64,000 nucleotides of DNA from Streptomyces cupreus (GTDB lineage Bacteria; Actinomycetota; Actinomycetes; Streptomycetales; Streptomycetaceae). Of this stretch, positions 11,098-19,575 are shown one piece after another. The notes beneath the pieces were generated by a model. The model did no database searches. It was not told where the DNA came from and worked only from the letters and a program-made list of their open reading frames with translations. Numbering within the stretch: the stretch's first letter is position 1; each line of letters begins with the position of its first letter. Where the stretch lies: assembly GCF_014257025.1 (NCBI RefSeq), contig NZ_JACMSF010000014.1:1-64000 (forward strand), in the 5' to 3' direction. The position numbers and the translations under genes are program-made.

Positions 11098-11754
11098 GTG
11101 CTCCAGCAACTCTTCACCCCGTCCGTCCAGCACACGCTCGACCTGATCGGCATCTTCGTCTTCGCCATCTCCGGCGCCCTGCTGGCGGTCCGCAAGAACT
11201 TCGACGTCTTCGGCATCGCCGTCCTCGCCGAGGTCACGGCGCTGGGCGGAGGGCTGTTCCGGGACCTGATCATCGGTTCCGTACCGCCCGCCGCCTTCAC
11301 GGATCTGGGGTATTTCCTCACTCCGCTGCTCGCCGCGCTCCTGGTCTTCTTCCTGCACCCGCAGGTGGAGCGCATCCAGACCGGCGTGAACGTCTTCGAC
11401 GCGGCCGGCCTCGGCCTGTTCTGTGTCACCGGCACGACGAAGGCGTACGACCACGGCCTCGGCCTCACCGCCTCCGCCGCCCTGGGCCTGGCCACCGCGG
11501 TCGGCGGCGGCGTCCTGCGCGACGTGCTCGCCAACGAGGTCCCCTCGCTGCTGCGCTGGGACCGTGACCTCTATGCGGTCCCGGCGATCGTCGGCGCCAC
11601 GATGGTCGTCCTGTGCATTCGTTACGACGCTCTCGGCCCCGTCACCAGCGGGCTCGCGGCGGTCACGGCCTTCGTTCTGCGCCTGCTCGCGATGCGGTAC
11701 CACTGGCGAGCACCGAGGGCGTGGAACCGGCGCTCGACGGTACGGGAGGAGTGA
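11098..11754 (+). CDS. TRIC-type cation channel family membrane protein (UPF0126/YicG)
   Basis: A 218-residue integral membrane protein with two repeats of the UPF0126 domain. The first has LDLIGIFVFAISGALLAVRK then AEVTALGGGLFRDLIIG; the second has FDAAGLGLFCVTGTTKA then ATAVGGGVLRDVLANEVP. The twin GGG(L/V)xRD motifs are the family hallmark. Bacterial members are homologous to trimeric intracellular cation channels; the physiological ion is not known here. The GTG at 11098 is chosen because the upstream in-frame start falls inside the terminator. Ribosome binding looks weak. Confidence 0.85.
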   Translation: MLQQLFTPSVQHTLDLIGIFVFAISGALLAVRKNFDVFGIAVLAEVTALGGGLFRDLIIGSVPPAAFTDLGYFLTPLLAALLVFFLHPQVERIQTGVNVFDAAGLGLFCVTGTTKAYDHGLGLTASAALGLATAVGGGVLRDVLANEVPSLLRWDRDLYAVPAIVGATMVVLCIRYDALGPVTSGLAAVTAFVLRLLAMRYHWRAPRAWNRRSTVREE

Positions 11755-11814
11755 GCGTCCCGGGACCCCCGAGAAAAGCTACCGCTTAGTAGTTACCTGT
11801 TGTACGGTTCATCC

Positions 11815-12666
11815 ATGCCAGAAGCAGCGTCCACGCAGGCCACGATCGGCAACAGCGAGTTCGACCGCGACACCGCGCTCACCCGACGTGAGCCCGGGGT
11901 CTACGACATCGACCTCTCCGCCGGCTGGACCATCATCAACGCCGTCAACGGCGGCTACCTGCTGGCGGTCCTGGGCCGTGCGCTCGCCGACGCCCTGCCG
12001 CACGCCGACCCGTTCACCATCTCGGCGCACTACCTGACCGCGTCCCAGCCCGGCCCGGCGGTCGTCCGCACCTCCGTGGTCCGCACCGGCCGCACCCTGT
12101 CGACCGGCCAGGCCTCGCTCTTCCAGTACGACGAGCAGGGCCGGGAAGTGGAACGCATCCGCGTCCTCGCCTCCTACGGCGACCTCGACACGCTCCCCGA
12201 CGACGTCCGTACGACGGCGAAGCCGCCCGCGATCCCGCCGATGGACCAGTGCTTCGGCCCCCAGGACAGTCCCGCCCCCGTCCCCGGCAGCTCGGCCATC
12301 ACCGAGCGCCTGATGATCAAGTTGGACCCCTCCACTCTGGGCTGGGCCCTCGGTGCCCCCTCCGGCAAGGGTGAGATGCGCGCCTGGTTCGGCCTGGCCG
12401 ACGGCCGCGACGCGGACCCCTTCTCGCTGCTCCTGGCGGTGGACGCGCTGCCGCCGACGGCCTTCGAACTCGGCATCAAGGGCTGGGTCCCGACGGTGGA
12501 ACTCACGGTCCACGTCCGCTCCCGCCCGGCCCAGGGTCCCCTGAGGGTCTCGATCACGACCCGCAACCTGGCGGGCGGCTTCCTGGAGGAGGACGCGGAG
12601 GTCTGGGACAGCGCGGGCCGTCTGGTGGCCCAGTCGAGGCAGCTGGCACGGGTACGTCTCGGCTGA
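11815..12666 (+). CDS. Acyl-CoA thioesterase-like, TesB-type hotdog protein
   Basis: A 283-residue protein that looks like a double-hotdog thioesterase (TesB/thioesterase-like superfamily). Features are the segment WTIINAVNGGYLLAVLGRAL near residues 35-55, VVRTGRTLSTGQASLFQ, and the matching second half ending in EDAEVWDSAGRLVAQSRQLARV. This family hydrolyses acyl-CoA thioesters, although the substrate cannot be read. The ATG at 11815 has no obvious ribosome-binding site, and TACGGT seven bases upstream could be a -10 element, so the message may be nearly leaderless. It lies 60 bp after the channel gene. Confidence 0.8.
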   Translation: MPEAASTQATIGNSEFDRDTALTRREPGVYDIDLSAGWTIINAVNGGYLLAVLGRALADALPHADPFTISAHYLTASQPGPAVVRTSVVRTGRTLSTGQASLFQYDEQGREVERIRVLASYGDLDTLPDDVRTTAKPPAIPPMDQCFGPQDSPAPVPGSSAITERLMIKLDPSTLGWALGAPSGKGEMRAWFGLADGRDADPFSLLLAVDALPPTAFELGIKGWVPTVELTVHVRSRPAQGPLRVSITTRNLAGGFLEEDAEVWDSAGRLVAQSRQLARVRLG

Positions 12667-12698
12667 CCTGCGGGGTCGGGCCCTCGTAGCCTGACACC

Positions 12699-13708
12699 GT
12701 GAAGTCCGACCGCCTGCTCTCCGTCCTTCTGCTGCTGCAAACCCGCGGCCGCGTCACGCGACCGAACTCGCCGAGCGGCTGGAGGTATCGGTCCGCACGA
12801 TCTACCGGGACGTAGAGGCCCTGTCCGCCTCAGGCGTTCCGGTCTACGCCGAGCGCGGGCGACACGGCGGCATCGAGCTGCTCGCCGGCTTCCGTACCGA
12901 CGTCACGGGCCTCACGGCCGACGAGTCCCGGGCCCTGTTCATCCTGGCCGCGCAGGGCGCCCACGCTGCGTTGGGCCTGGACACGGCGCTCGGCTCGGCC
13001 CTGCGCAAGGTGATGGCCGCGCTCCCGGCACCGCACCGCCCGGCCGCCGAGGTGACCTCCCGCCGCATCCTCGTGGACGCCACCCGCTGGAAGGGCGGCC
13101 CACAACCGGCCGCGGACCTCGACGTGTTGCAGGACGCGGTCTTCACCGACCATCGCCTGAAGCTGCGGTACCGCCACAGCGGGGAGACCGAGACCCGGAC
13201 GTACACCGTCGACCCCTACGGCCTGGTCGCCAAGGCGGGCGTCTGGTACCTGGTCGCCGACAGCCGGGGGAGACCGCGCCTGTTCCGGGCCGACCGGGTG
13301 CGCTCGGCGACGATCCTGACGGACCCGGTGAAGCGACGGCCGGGCGTCGAACTCGCCGACGCCTGGGCGGAACTGCGCCGCCAGGTGGAGGAGCGCCCCG
13401 GCACGATCGACGTGACCGTCCGAGTCCGCAGCGACCGCGTCGACCTGTTCCGCCGCGTCAACGGCCCCTGGCTGACCGTACTCCCGGAGACCGAGGACGG
13501 CAGCGAGTGGGTGACGGCCCGTCTCTCCTACGGCTTCCTCGGCGAGGCCCGCCAACTCCTGGCGTTCGGCGACCAGGTGGAGGTCCTGTCGCCGCCGGAG
13601 GTACGGGCGGAACTGCTCCGCACGGCGACCTCCGTCACGGAGCTGTACTTGAGAAGCGCTTTGCCCGACTGGCAGGACAGGGACAGGAGGGCCCCAAGGA
13701 AGCGCTGA
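12699..13708 (+). pseudogene. WYL-domain transcriptional regulator, frameshifted in the HTH
   Basis: Reading from the GTG at 12699 gives a typical start (MKSDRLLSVLLLLQTRGRVT), then nonsense and an early stop at 12813. From 12761, in the frame one base off, the protein continues as TELAERLEVSVRTIYRDVEAL, the DeoR-type helix-turn-helix, then runs intact through a WYL domain to 13708 (DPYGLVAKAGVWYLVADSRG). Two bases (12759-12760) stand where one codon is expected, so a single base is missing at about 12759. Restored, the regulator would be about 336 residues. It could be a true pseudogene or a sequencing error in a GC-rich run. It is not a credible programmed frameshift because no slippery heptamer is present. 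Confidence 0.85.
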
Positions 13709-13766
13709 GTGGCGTTGGTTGAGTGCCTGCTTCAGGACTCCCTCATCGTTCTTGGAGCTGTCTCTC

Positions 13767-14033
13767 ATGAAGCGTGTGCGACTCGTCTCCGCGGTGGCCC
13801 TGCTGGCACTCTCGCCCCTGGCCCTGGTGGCCTGCGGTTCGGGCGACTCGTCGTCGTCCTCCGACACCGGCGACTCCGGCCGGAAGAGCTGCGCGCGGCC
13901 GTCCGGCATGCCGAGCGGTGGCCCTTCGGATATGCCTTCAGGTATGCCGAGCGGCGGGCCCGGCGGTGGTGGTCAGGGCGGTGGTTGCGGCGGGCGGGGC
14001 GGCGGCCAGGGGCAGCAGGCTCAGCAGGGCTGA
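13767..14033 (+). CDS. Small Gly/Ser/Pro-rich lipoprotein
   Basis: An 88-residue predicted lipoprotein with signal peptide MKRVRLVSAVALLALSPLAL and lipobox LVAC. The mature part is low complexity: a Ser run, then repeats of the type (G)MPSG/GPSD, then Gly-rich tracts with two Cys. No known domain is visible and function is unknown. GGAG nine bases upstream supports the ATG at 13767. The gene is convergent with the TetR gene, whose stop lies 9 bp away. A weak dyad GGCTGAC/GTCAGTCC at 14027-14050 may terminate both. Confidence 0.65.
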   Translation: MKRVRLVSAVALLALSPLALVACGSGDSSSSSDTGDSGRKSCARPSGMPSGGPSDMPSGMPSGGPGGGGQGGGCGGRGGGQGQQAQQG

Positions 14034-14042
14034 CGGCGGGGG

Positions 14043-14669
14043 TCAGTCCAGCCAGTGATGGCGGCCGATGCTGATCAGCCGCATCCGGCGGGTCGCGATC
14101 TGGACGACGCGTTCGCGCTCCTCCTCCGTGCCCTCCAGGGCGTCCAGGAACAGCGAGGCCGTCATCAGCATCTGGTCGACGTAGAGGTTGGCCAGCATCA
14201 GCAGATCGTCGTCGCTCCAGCCGGTGGACACGGGGTCCTTGGCGAGCTCGTGCTTCACCTCCTCGCCGAACCGGGCGAGTTGGTCCTGGATGGCCTGTCG
14301 CACCGGCTGGACCCCGCCGTGCCGCTCGCGCGCGATGAAGCGGACGTGGGCCGGATGCCTCGCCACATGGCCGGAGATCAACTCGACGGCGCGCGCTATG
14401 CGTTCGTCCGGGTCGCCATTTGCGGACACGGTGGTCCGGATCATCGGGTGCAGACTGCCGAGCGCCTCCTCGACGAGGGCGACGCCGAGATCCGCGGTGG
14501 AACGGAAGTGCCGGTAGAAGGCGGTGGGGGCGACGCCGACGGCGCGGGTGACCTCGCGCAGGCCCAGACTGCTCAGGCTCTGCTCCTCCAGCAGCCTCAA
14601 CGCGGCGTCCAGGAGCGCCTGTCGGGTCTTCTGTTTCTGGGCCTGCCGGATGCCGAGGGTGTGACTCAT
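14043..14669 (-). CDS. TetR-family repressor, FabR-like
   Basis: A 208-residue TetR regulator. The N-terminal helix-turn-helix is LREVTRAVGVAPTAFYRHFRS (about residues 37-57), and the variable C-terminal part should bind a ligand. The HTH sequence GVAPTAFYRHF is of the kind seen in FabR/DesT-like regulators of lipid metabolism, which is only suggestive. It is divergent from a small membrane-protein gene, and the shared region carries two copies of AACAACTGT, one inside a large dyad. It therefore probably represses itself and the small downstream genes. Confidence 0.88.
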   Translation of the reverse strand: MSHTLGIRQAQKQKTRQALLDAALRLLEEQSLSSLGLREVTRAVGVAPTAFYRHFRSTADLGVALVEEALGSLHPMIRTTVSANGDPDERIARAVELISGHVARHPAHVRFIARERHGGVQPVRQAIQDQLARFGEEVKHELAKDPVSTGWSDDDLLMLANLYVDQMLMTASLFLDALEGTEEERERVVQIATRRMRLISIGRHHWLD

Positions 14670-14676
14670 ACCATGC

Positions 14677-14762
14677 AGTTAACAACTGTTCTCCAGAATT
14701 GAAAAGCCGTCGGGCGCGCTAGACTCATAAGTCAGTGAACAACTGTAACTACAATCGTTCAC
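14677..14762. promoter_or_regulatory. TetR operator region with two AACAACTGT sites
   Basis: AACAACTGT occurs at 14681-14689, just upstream of tetR, and at 14739-14747. The second copy sits in a 28-bp imperfect dyad (14735-14762) with arms GTGAACAACTGTAA and CTACAATCGTTCAC, 11 of 14 arm positions matching. TTGAAA (14699-14704) and TAGACT (14720-14725) could be a -35/-10 pair for the rightward genes, with a short 15-bp spacer. The dyad would then overlap the transcription start, a repressing position. Confidence 0.6.
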
Positions 14763-14803
14763 CGAAACGTAACGAGACGCATCTCGGAGGGGGATCCCAT
14801 CCC

Positions 14804-14968
14804 ATGCTGTTCCTCGTCGCCGCGCTCCTGCTGCTGGGCGTCGTCATGGGCACCGTGGCCCACGCACCGCTCGGCTTCACCGTCGTGGCCGCCGCAGTGA
14901 TCGCCGTGTGGCTGGCCGTCTTCGCGCTCCGCGAGCGCCACGCCCGTCGCCGGACCACCACCCACTGA
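14804..14968 (+). CDS. Small two-helix membrane protein
   Basis: A 54-residue protein that is almost entirely two membrane helices (MLFLVAALLLLGVVMGTVAH and GFTVVAAAVIAVWLAVFAL), ending in a basic RERHARRR tail. The ATG at 14804 has a strong GGAGGGGG ten bases upstream. It is the first gene controlled by the presumed TetR operator. No family was recognised; function is unknown. Confidence 0.65.
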   Translation: MLFLVAALLLLGVVMGTVAHAPLGFTVVAAAVIAVWLAVFALRERHARRRTTTH

Positions 14969-14998
14969 CCGGCCTTCCTTCCTGGGAGTTGACCCACC

Positions 14999-15265
14999 AT
15001 GCAACTCACCGCCCCGGCCACCCGCCGCACCGTCGCCCGCGACGCCGACGGCATGGCCGTAGCCTCCTTCATCCTCGGCCTCGTAGGCCTCCTGGTCCTG
15101 AACGTCTTCCTGGGCCCGACAGCGATAGCCCTGGCAGTGGTGTCCCTCTGGCGAGGCACCCATCGCCGAGGCCGCGCCTACCTGGGCCTGGCCCTGGGAG
15201 TGGCGGACCTCGTGGTCCTGCTGGCCTTCATCCAGGCAGACGGCACGGTGTCCTGGAGCTTCTGA
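14999..15265 (+). CDS. DUF4190-type small membrane protein
   Basis: An 88-residue protein with a basic N-terminus, the segment DGMAVASFILGLVGLLVLNVFLGPTAIALAVVSLWRG and a second membrane helix (YLGLALGVADLVVLLAFIQ). The A-x-x-S-x-I-L-G-L pattern followed by a second helix is the DUF4190 layout. GGGAG is upstream of the ATG. It lies 30 bp after the small membrane gene and is probably co-transcribed with it under the TetR regulator. Function is unknown. Confidence 0.7.
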   Translation: MQLTAPATRRTVARDADGMAVASFILGLVGLLVLNVFLGPTAIALAVVSLWRGTHRRGRAYLGLALGVADLVVLLAFIQADGTVSWSF

Positions 15266-15349
15266 GAAGCAGGCCCTGACCAACAGCACCGTCACCGACG
15301 CCGGGCGCAGCCCAGGCCGGCCAGGAGGCCCCGTAGAATCGGCGTCACC

Positions 15350-16513
15350 ATGGCTTACCTCGACCACGCCGCGACCACCCCGATGCTCCCCGAGGCGGTC
15401 GAGGCACTCGCCGCGCACCTCACCGTCACCGGCAACGCCTCCTCCCTGCACGCAGCCGGCCGCCAGGCCCGCCGCACCGTCGAGGAATCCCGCGAAACCC
15501 TCGCGGAAGCGCTCGGCGCCCGCCCCAGCGAGGTCGTCTTCACCTCCGGCGGCACCGAGGCCGACAACCTCGCGGTCAAGGGCCTGTACTGGTCCCGCCG
15601 GGACACCGACCCGGCCCGCACCCGGGTCCTCGCGTCCCCCGTCGAACACCACGCCGTCCTGGACGCGGTCCACTGGCTCGGCGAACACGAGGGCGCCACC
15701 GTCGAGTACCTCCCCGTGGACGAGTACGGCCGAGTCCACCCCGAGGCCCTCCGCGAAGCCATCACCCGCAACCCCCACGACGTGGCGCTGGCCACCGTCA
15801 TGTGGGCGAACAACGAGATCGGCACCATCATGCCGACCCGCGAACTCGCCGAGACCGCCGCCGAGTTCGGCATCCCCCTGCATGCCGACGCCGTCCAGGC
15901 CTTCGGCCAGCTCCCGGTGGACTTCGCCGAATCCGGCCTCGCCGCGATGACCGTCTCCGGCCACAAGATCGGCGGCCCGTACGGCATCGGCGCCCTGATC
16001 CTCGGCCGTGACCAGGCCCCCGTCCCCGTCCTGCACGGCGGCGGCCAGGAGCGCCAGGTCCGCTCCGGCACCCTCGACGTCCCCGCCGTCGCCTCCTTCG
16101 CGGTCGCGGGCCGCCTGGCCGCCGAACAGCGCGAGTGGTTCGCGCGGGAGATCGGCGCCCTGCGCGACGACCTGATCGCCGCGGTCCGCACGGCCGTCCC
16201 GGACGCGATCCTCGGCGGCGACCCGGTGGACCGCCTCCCCGCCAACGCCCACTTCATGTTCCCGGGCTGCGAGGGCGACTCGCTGCTGCTCCTGCTCGAC
16301 GCCCAGGGCATCGAGTGCTCCACCGGCTCCGCCTGCACCGCCGGCGTCGCCCAGCCCAGCCACGTCCTGCTGGCCACCGGCACCGACCCGGACCTGGCCC
16401 GCGGCACCCTCCGCTTCTCCCTCGGCCACACCTCCACCGAGGCCGACGTCGAAGCGGTCGCCAAGGCGATCGGCCCGGCGGTGGAAAGGGCCCGCGCGGC
16501 AGGCCTGAGCTAG
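15350..16513 (+). CDS. Cysteine desulfurase, NifS/IscS family
   Basis: A 387-residue PLP enzyme that moves sulfur from cysteine to an active-site Cys for iron-sulfur clusters or tRNA thiolation. The PLP lysine is Lys206 (SGHKIGG), His100/101 lie in SPVEHHAVL, and the persulfide Cys329 is in IECSTGSACTAG on a long loop, as in group I (IscS/NifS-like) enzymes. mnmA, which needs such a sulfur donor, lies 0.7 kb downstream, so supplying MnmA is the likely job. TAGAAT at 15334-15339 is a good -10 only ten bases before the ATG, suggesting a leaderless or very short-leader message. Confidence 0.93.
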   Translation: MAYLDHAATTPMLPEAVEALAAHLTVTGNASSLHAAGRQARRTVEESRETLAEALGARPSEVVFTSGGTEADNLAVKGLYWSRRDTDPARTRVLASPVEHHAVLDAVHWLGEHEGATVEYLPVDEYGRVHPEALREAITRNPHDVALATVMWANNEIGTIMPTRELAETAAEFGIPLHADAVQAFGQLPVDFAESGLAAMTVSGHKIGGPYGIGALILGRDQAPVPVLHGGGQERQVRSGTLDVPAVASFAVAGRLAAEQREWFAREIGALRDDLIAAVRTAVPDAILGGDPVDRLPANAHFMFPGCEGDSLLLLLDAQGIECSTGSACTAGVAQPSHVLLATGTDPDLARGTLRFSLGHTSTEADVEAVAKAIGPAVERARAAGLS

Positions 16514-16514
16514 C

Positions 16515-17180
16515 TCACGCCACGGCCGTACGCGCCTGCCGTACGAGCTTCATGTACCGCTGCCAGTCCCAGTGCTCGCCCGGATCCGTGTGGTCCGTGC
16601 CCGGAACCTCGACATGGCCGATGATGTGCTCGCGGTCGACGGGGATGTCGTAGCGGGCGCATATGCGGGCGGTGAGCCGCGCCGAGGCCTCGTACATCTC
16701 GTCCGTGAAGCCCTCGGGCCGGTCCACGAACCCCTCGTGCTCGATACCGACACTGCGTTCGTTGTAGTCGCGGTTGCCCGCGTGGTACGCCACGTCCAGC
16801 TCGCGGATCATCTGTGTGATGTGGCCGTCCTTGCGGACGATGTAGTGCGAGGCCGCGCCGTGCTCCGGGTCCTGGAACACCTGCACCGCGCTGTCGAAGC
16901 TGCCCTGCGTGACATGGATGACCACCATGTCGATGCCGTAGTCGTCGGGCCGGTCCGCGCGCCGCCAGTTCGCGTCCGACGCCGCCACCCAGCGCGCGCC
17001 CGCGAAGTCGACCTCACCCTCCTTGCGCGGCTTCTCCACGCCGGGCATGCGCCACCACAGCCGCCCCAGCTCGTCGCGCGCCAGCACGGCGGTGCCGGCC
17101 GCGGCGGTCGCGCCACCGATCAGCAGCGCCCGCCGTCCGATGCGCCGGTCCGTGTCCTTGGATGCCTTCCTCGCCCCCAT
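16515..17180 (-). CDS. N-acetylmuramoyl-L-alanine amidase, exported (Amidase_2)
   Basis: A 221-residue cell-wall hydrolase. The N-terminus (KDTDRRIGRRALLIGGATAAAG) looks like a Tat-type signal with paired arginines. The Amidase_2 fold follows: VVIHVTQGSFDSAVQVFQ with the first zinc histidine, SHYIVRKDGHITQMI, HAGNRDYNERSVGIEHEGF, and GHVEVPGTDHTDPGEHWDW with the last zinc ligand. Members cleave the bond between muramic acid and the stem peptide. I chose the ATG at 17180. It is convergent with the desulfurase gene, only one base separating the stops, and divergent from mnmA. Confidence 0.9.
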   Translation of the reverse strand: MGARKASKDTDRRIGRRALLIGGATAAAGTAVLARDELGRLWWRMPGVEKPRKEGEVDFAGARWVAASDANWRRADRPDDYGIDMVVIHVTQGSFDSAVQVFQDPEHGAASHYIVRKDGHITQMIRELDVAYHAGNRDYNERSVGIEHEGFVDRPEGFTDEMYEASARLTARICARYDIPVDREHIIGHVEVPGTDHTDPGEHWDWQRYMKLVRQARTAVA

Positions 17181-17240
17181 GTGATCGTCAACGGATACTC
17201 GTGGGCTCCGGTTCCCGCGGACCCGTACTCTTGAAGAGTT

Positions 17241-18365
17241 ATGACTCACACCCCGCAGCGTCCCCTTCGCGTACTCGCCGCCATGTCCGGAGGCGTGGAC
17301 TCCGCCGTAGCCGCCGCCCGCGCCGCGGAAGCCGGCCACGACGTGACCGGCGTCCACCTCGCGCTCTCCGCGAACCCCCAGTCGTTCCGCACGGGCGCGC
17401 GTGGCTGTTGCACCATCGAGGACTCGCGCGACGCACGCCGCGCGGCGGACGTCATCGGCATCCCGTTCTACGTGTGGGACCTCGCCGACCGCTTCCGTGA
17501 GGACGTGGTCGAGGACTTCGTCGCCGAGTACGAGGCGGGCCGCACCCCGAACCCCTGCCTGCGCTGCAACGAGAAGATCAAGTTCGCCGCGCTGCTGGAC
17601 AAGGCGCTGGCCCTCGGCTTCGACGCGGTCTGCACCGGCCACTACGCCAAGGTGATCGTGAACTCGGACGGCACCCGCGAGCTGCACCGCGCCTCCGACA
17701 TGGCCAAGGACCAGTCGTACGTCCTCGGCGTCCTGGACGACAAGCAGCTCGCCCACGCGCTCTTCCCGCTCGGCGACACCGTGACGACCAAGGACGAGAT
17801 CCGCGCGGAGGCCGAGCTCAGGGGGCTCGCGGTCGCCAAGAAGCCCGACTCGCACGACATCTGCTTCATCGCCGACGGCGACACCCAGGGCTTCCTGGCG
17901 AAGCGGCTCGGCAAGGCCGAGGGCGACATCGTCGACGAATCAGGCACCAAGCTGGGCACGCACGAGGGCGCGTACGGCTTCACCATCGGCCAGCGCAAGG
18001 GCCTGCGCATCGGGACCCCCGCCGCCGACGGCAAGCCGCGCTACGTCCTCGACATCTCCCCGGTCGACAACACCGTGACGGTCGGCCCGGCCGCCGCCCT
18101 GGACGTCACCGCCCTGCGCGCGATCAAGCCCCGCTGGTGCGGCACCGCCCCCACAGGACCCGGCACCTACACCGCCCAGCTCCGCGCCCACGGCGGCGAG
18201 ACCAAGGTCAGGGCCGAACTGATCGACGGTGCCCTGGAGGTCACGTTCACCGAGCCGGTCCGAGGCGTGGCCCCCGGCCAGGCGATCGTCCTGTACGACG
18301 GCACGCGCGTGGTGGGCTCGGCGACGATCTCGACGACCACGCGCGCGACGGCGGGCGTCGCCTGA
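17241..18365 (+). CDS. mnmA: tRNA-specific 2-thiouridylase MnmA
   Basis: A 374-residue enzyme that makes 2-thiouridine at wobble U34 of tRNAs for Glu, Gln and Lys. It uses ATP to adenylate the base and sulfur from a cysteine desulfurase relay. The PP-loop SGGVDS is at residues 16-21. The catalytic cysteines are Cys106 (TPNPCLRC) and Cys208 (SHDICFI). Length fits the family. The ATG at 17241 follows a 13-bp palindrome, ACTCTTGAAGAGT, by one base, and TACTCT inside it could be a -10 of a leaderless promoter. The desulfurase gene at 15350 is the natural sulfur-supplying partner. Confidence 0.97.
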   Translation: MTHTPQRPLRVLAAMSGGVDSAVAAARAAEAGHDVTGVHLALSANPQSFRTGARGCCTIEDSRDARRAADVIGIPFYVWDLADRFREDVVEDFVAEYEAGRTPNPCLRCNEKIKFAALLDKALALGFDAVCTGHYAKVIVNSDGTRELHRASDMAKDQSYVLGVLDDKQLAHALFPLGDTVTTKDEIRAEAELRGLAVAKKPDSHDICFIADGDTQGFLAKRLGKAEGDIVDESGTKLGTHEGAYGFTIGQRKGLRIGTPAADGKPRYVLDISPVDNTVTVGPAAALDVTALRAIKPRWCGTAPTGPGTYTAQLRAHGGETKVRAELIDGALEVTFTEPVRGVAPGQAIVLYDGTRVVGSATISTTTRATAGVA

Positions 18366-18381
18366 GCGGTCGTACGAACGA

Positions 18382-19164
18382 CTAGGCGCCGAAGAACTCC
18401 GCCAGCACCGGACCGAGGACCTGCGGCTCCACCATGTGGGTCTGGCCCGGCAGCGAGCGGTACGAGCCCTGCGGTGCCGCCTCCGCGACGGCCTGCGCGG
18501 CCTCCCGCATCCACGCGGGGCTCTCGCCGCCCGCGACCGCCAGCAGCGGTACCTCGATCGCGGCCAGCCGCTCGCGCGGCACCCCGCCGTCGCCCAGCAC
18601 CGCGGCGTCGTAGGCGAGGCTCGGTGCGATGGCCTCCAGGCCGGCCCACATGGGGGACTGGCGGGCGCCCTCGATCATCGCCTCGGCGAGCCCGGTGAGC
18701 CGCAGGAACAGCTCGACCGCGTCCCCTCGCCTGCCCTTTCCGAGCGCCTCGGTCAGGCGCTCGGTGTACGCGGCCCACTCCGCCTTCCCGCCCTCGTACA
18801 CGGTGAACGGAGTCTCGTACACGGCCACCTGACGCACCGGCAGCCCGCTCGCCGCCGCCTCCAGCGCCAGCGCGCCGCCCGAGGAGACCCCGCACAGCGC
18901 CGCCTCACCGCCCACCGCGTCGATCAGCACCGCGAGATCCTCGACCTCGCGGGCCACGTCGTACGGCGCCGTGTCGCCGCTTTCACCACGGCCCCGGCGG
19001 TCGTACCAGACCGCGGTGAACCCGCGCTCCGCGAGGGACCCGGCCAGCGGCGCGAGGGTCGCGCCCGTGGACATCGCGCCGCTGACGAGGACGACCGCAG
19101 GGCCGTCACCGGTGCTGTCGTACGCGAGGGAGGTGCCGTCGCGAGAAATGGTCTTGTGTCCCAT
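18382..19164 (-). CDS. Alpha/beta hydrolase
   Basis: A 260-residue alpha/beta-hydrolase-fold protein. The oxyanion segment is VVLVSGAMSTG, the nucleophile elbow is GVSSGG (Ser near residue 93), and the catalytic His is in GQTHMVEP near the C-terminus. A cytosolic esterase or lyase-like role is expected from the family, but the substrate cannot be inferred. It is convergent with mnmA, with 16 bp between stops, and the DUF427 gene lies upstream on the same strand. Confidence 0.85.
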   Translation of the reverse strand: MGHKTISRDGTSLAYDSTGDGPAVVLVSGAMSTGATLAPLAGSLAERGFTAVWYDRRGRGESGDTAPYDVAREVEDLAVLIDAVGGEAALCGVSSGGALALEAAASGLPVRQVAVYETPFTVYEGGKAEWAAYTERLTEALGKGRRGDAVELFLRLTGLAEAMIEGARQSPMWAGLEAIAPSLAYDAAVLGDGGVPRERLAAIEVPLLAVAGGESPAWMREAAQAVAEAAPQGSYRSLPGQTHMVEPQVLGPVLAEFFGA

Positions 19165-19200
19165 GCCCGACAGACTGCCATCGGGCGGCGGACTAATCGG

Positions 19201-19524
19201 TCACAACACTTCTACTTCGTAGAAGCACAGGTGGTCCTTGATCTGGGCGACGTCGGGTTTGGGCTCCGGGTACGACCACACCAGGTCCGCCGCGTCCGGC
19301 AGCGACCAGTAGGAGGCCGTGCCCTTGAACGGGCAGTACGTGTGGGTGTCGGAGGGGGTCAGCAGGTCCAGCCGTACGTCCTCGGCCGGCAGGTAGTAGC
19401 GCACGGGACAGCCGGTCTCCCGCAGGACGAGCGGCCGGTCGCTCTCCGCGAGGACCTCGCCGTCGTGGACGACCCGCACGCGCCGCGTGCCCTGCTCGAT
19501 TGTGATCGTGTGTCCATCAGCCAT
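19201..19524 (-). CDS. DUF427 family protein
   Basis: A 107-residue small soluble protein. It contains the DUF427 pattern: GEVLAESDRPLVLRETGCPVRYYLPAEDV and DTHTYCPFKGTASYWSL, then a C-terminal WSYPEP...IKDHLCFYE block. Family members adopt a beta-tent-like fold of unknown biochemical role. The ATG at 19524 fits the usual N-terminus (MADGHTITIEQGTRRVRV). It may be co-transcribed with the hydrolase 36 bp downstream, and it is divergent from the LOG-type gene. Confidence 0.88.
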   Translation of the reverse strand: MADGHTITIEQGTRRVRVVHDGEVLAESDRPLVLRETGCPVRYYLPAEDVRLDLLTPSDTHTYCPFKGTASYWSLPDAADLVWSYPEPKPDVAQIKDHLCFYEVEVL

Positions 19525-19575
19525 GGTTGGTGCAGCGCTCGTGGGGCGTGGGTTCTTCCCGCGTACGGTGGCCGC

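Noticed and set aside
12753..12765. Programmed ribosomal frameshift to explain the split WYL regulator
   Set aside because: No slippery heptamer or downstream pseudoknot is apparent, and the needed shift coincides with an exact one-base deficit, which a deletion or sequencing error explains better.
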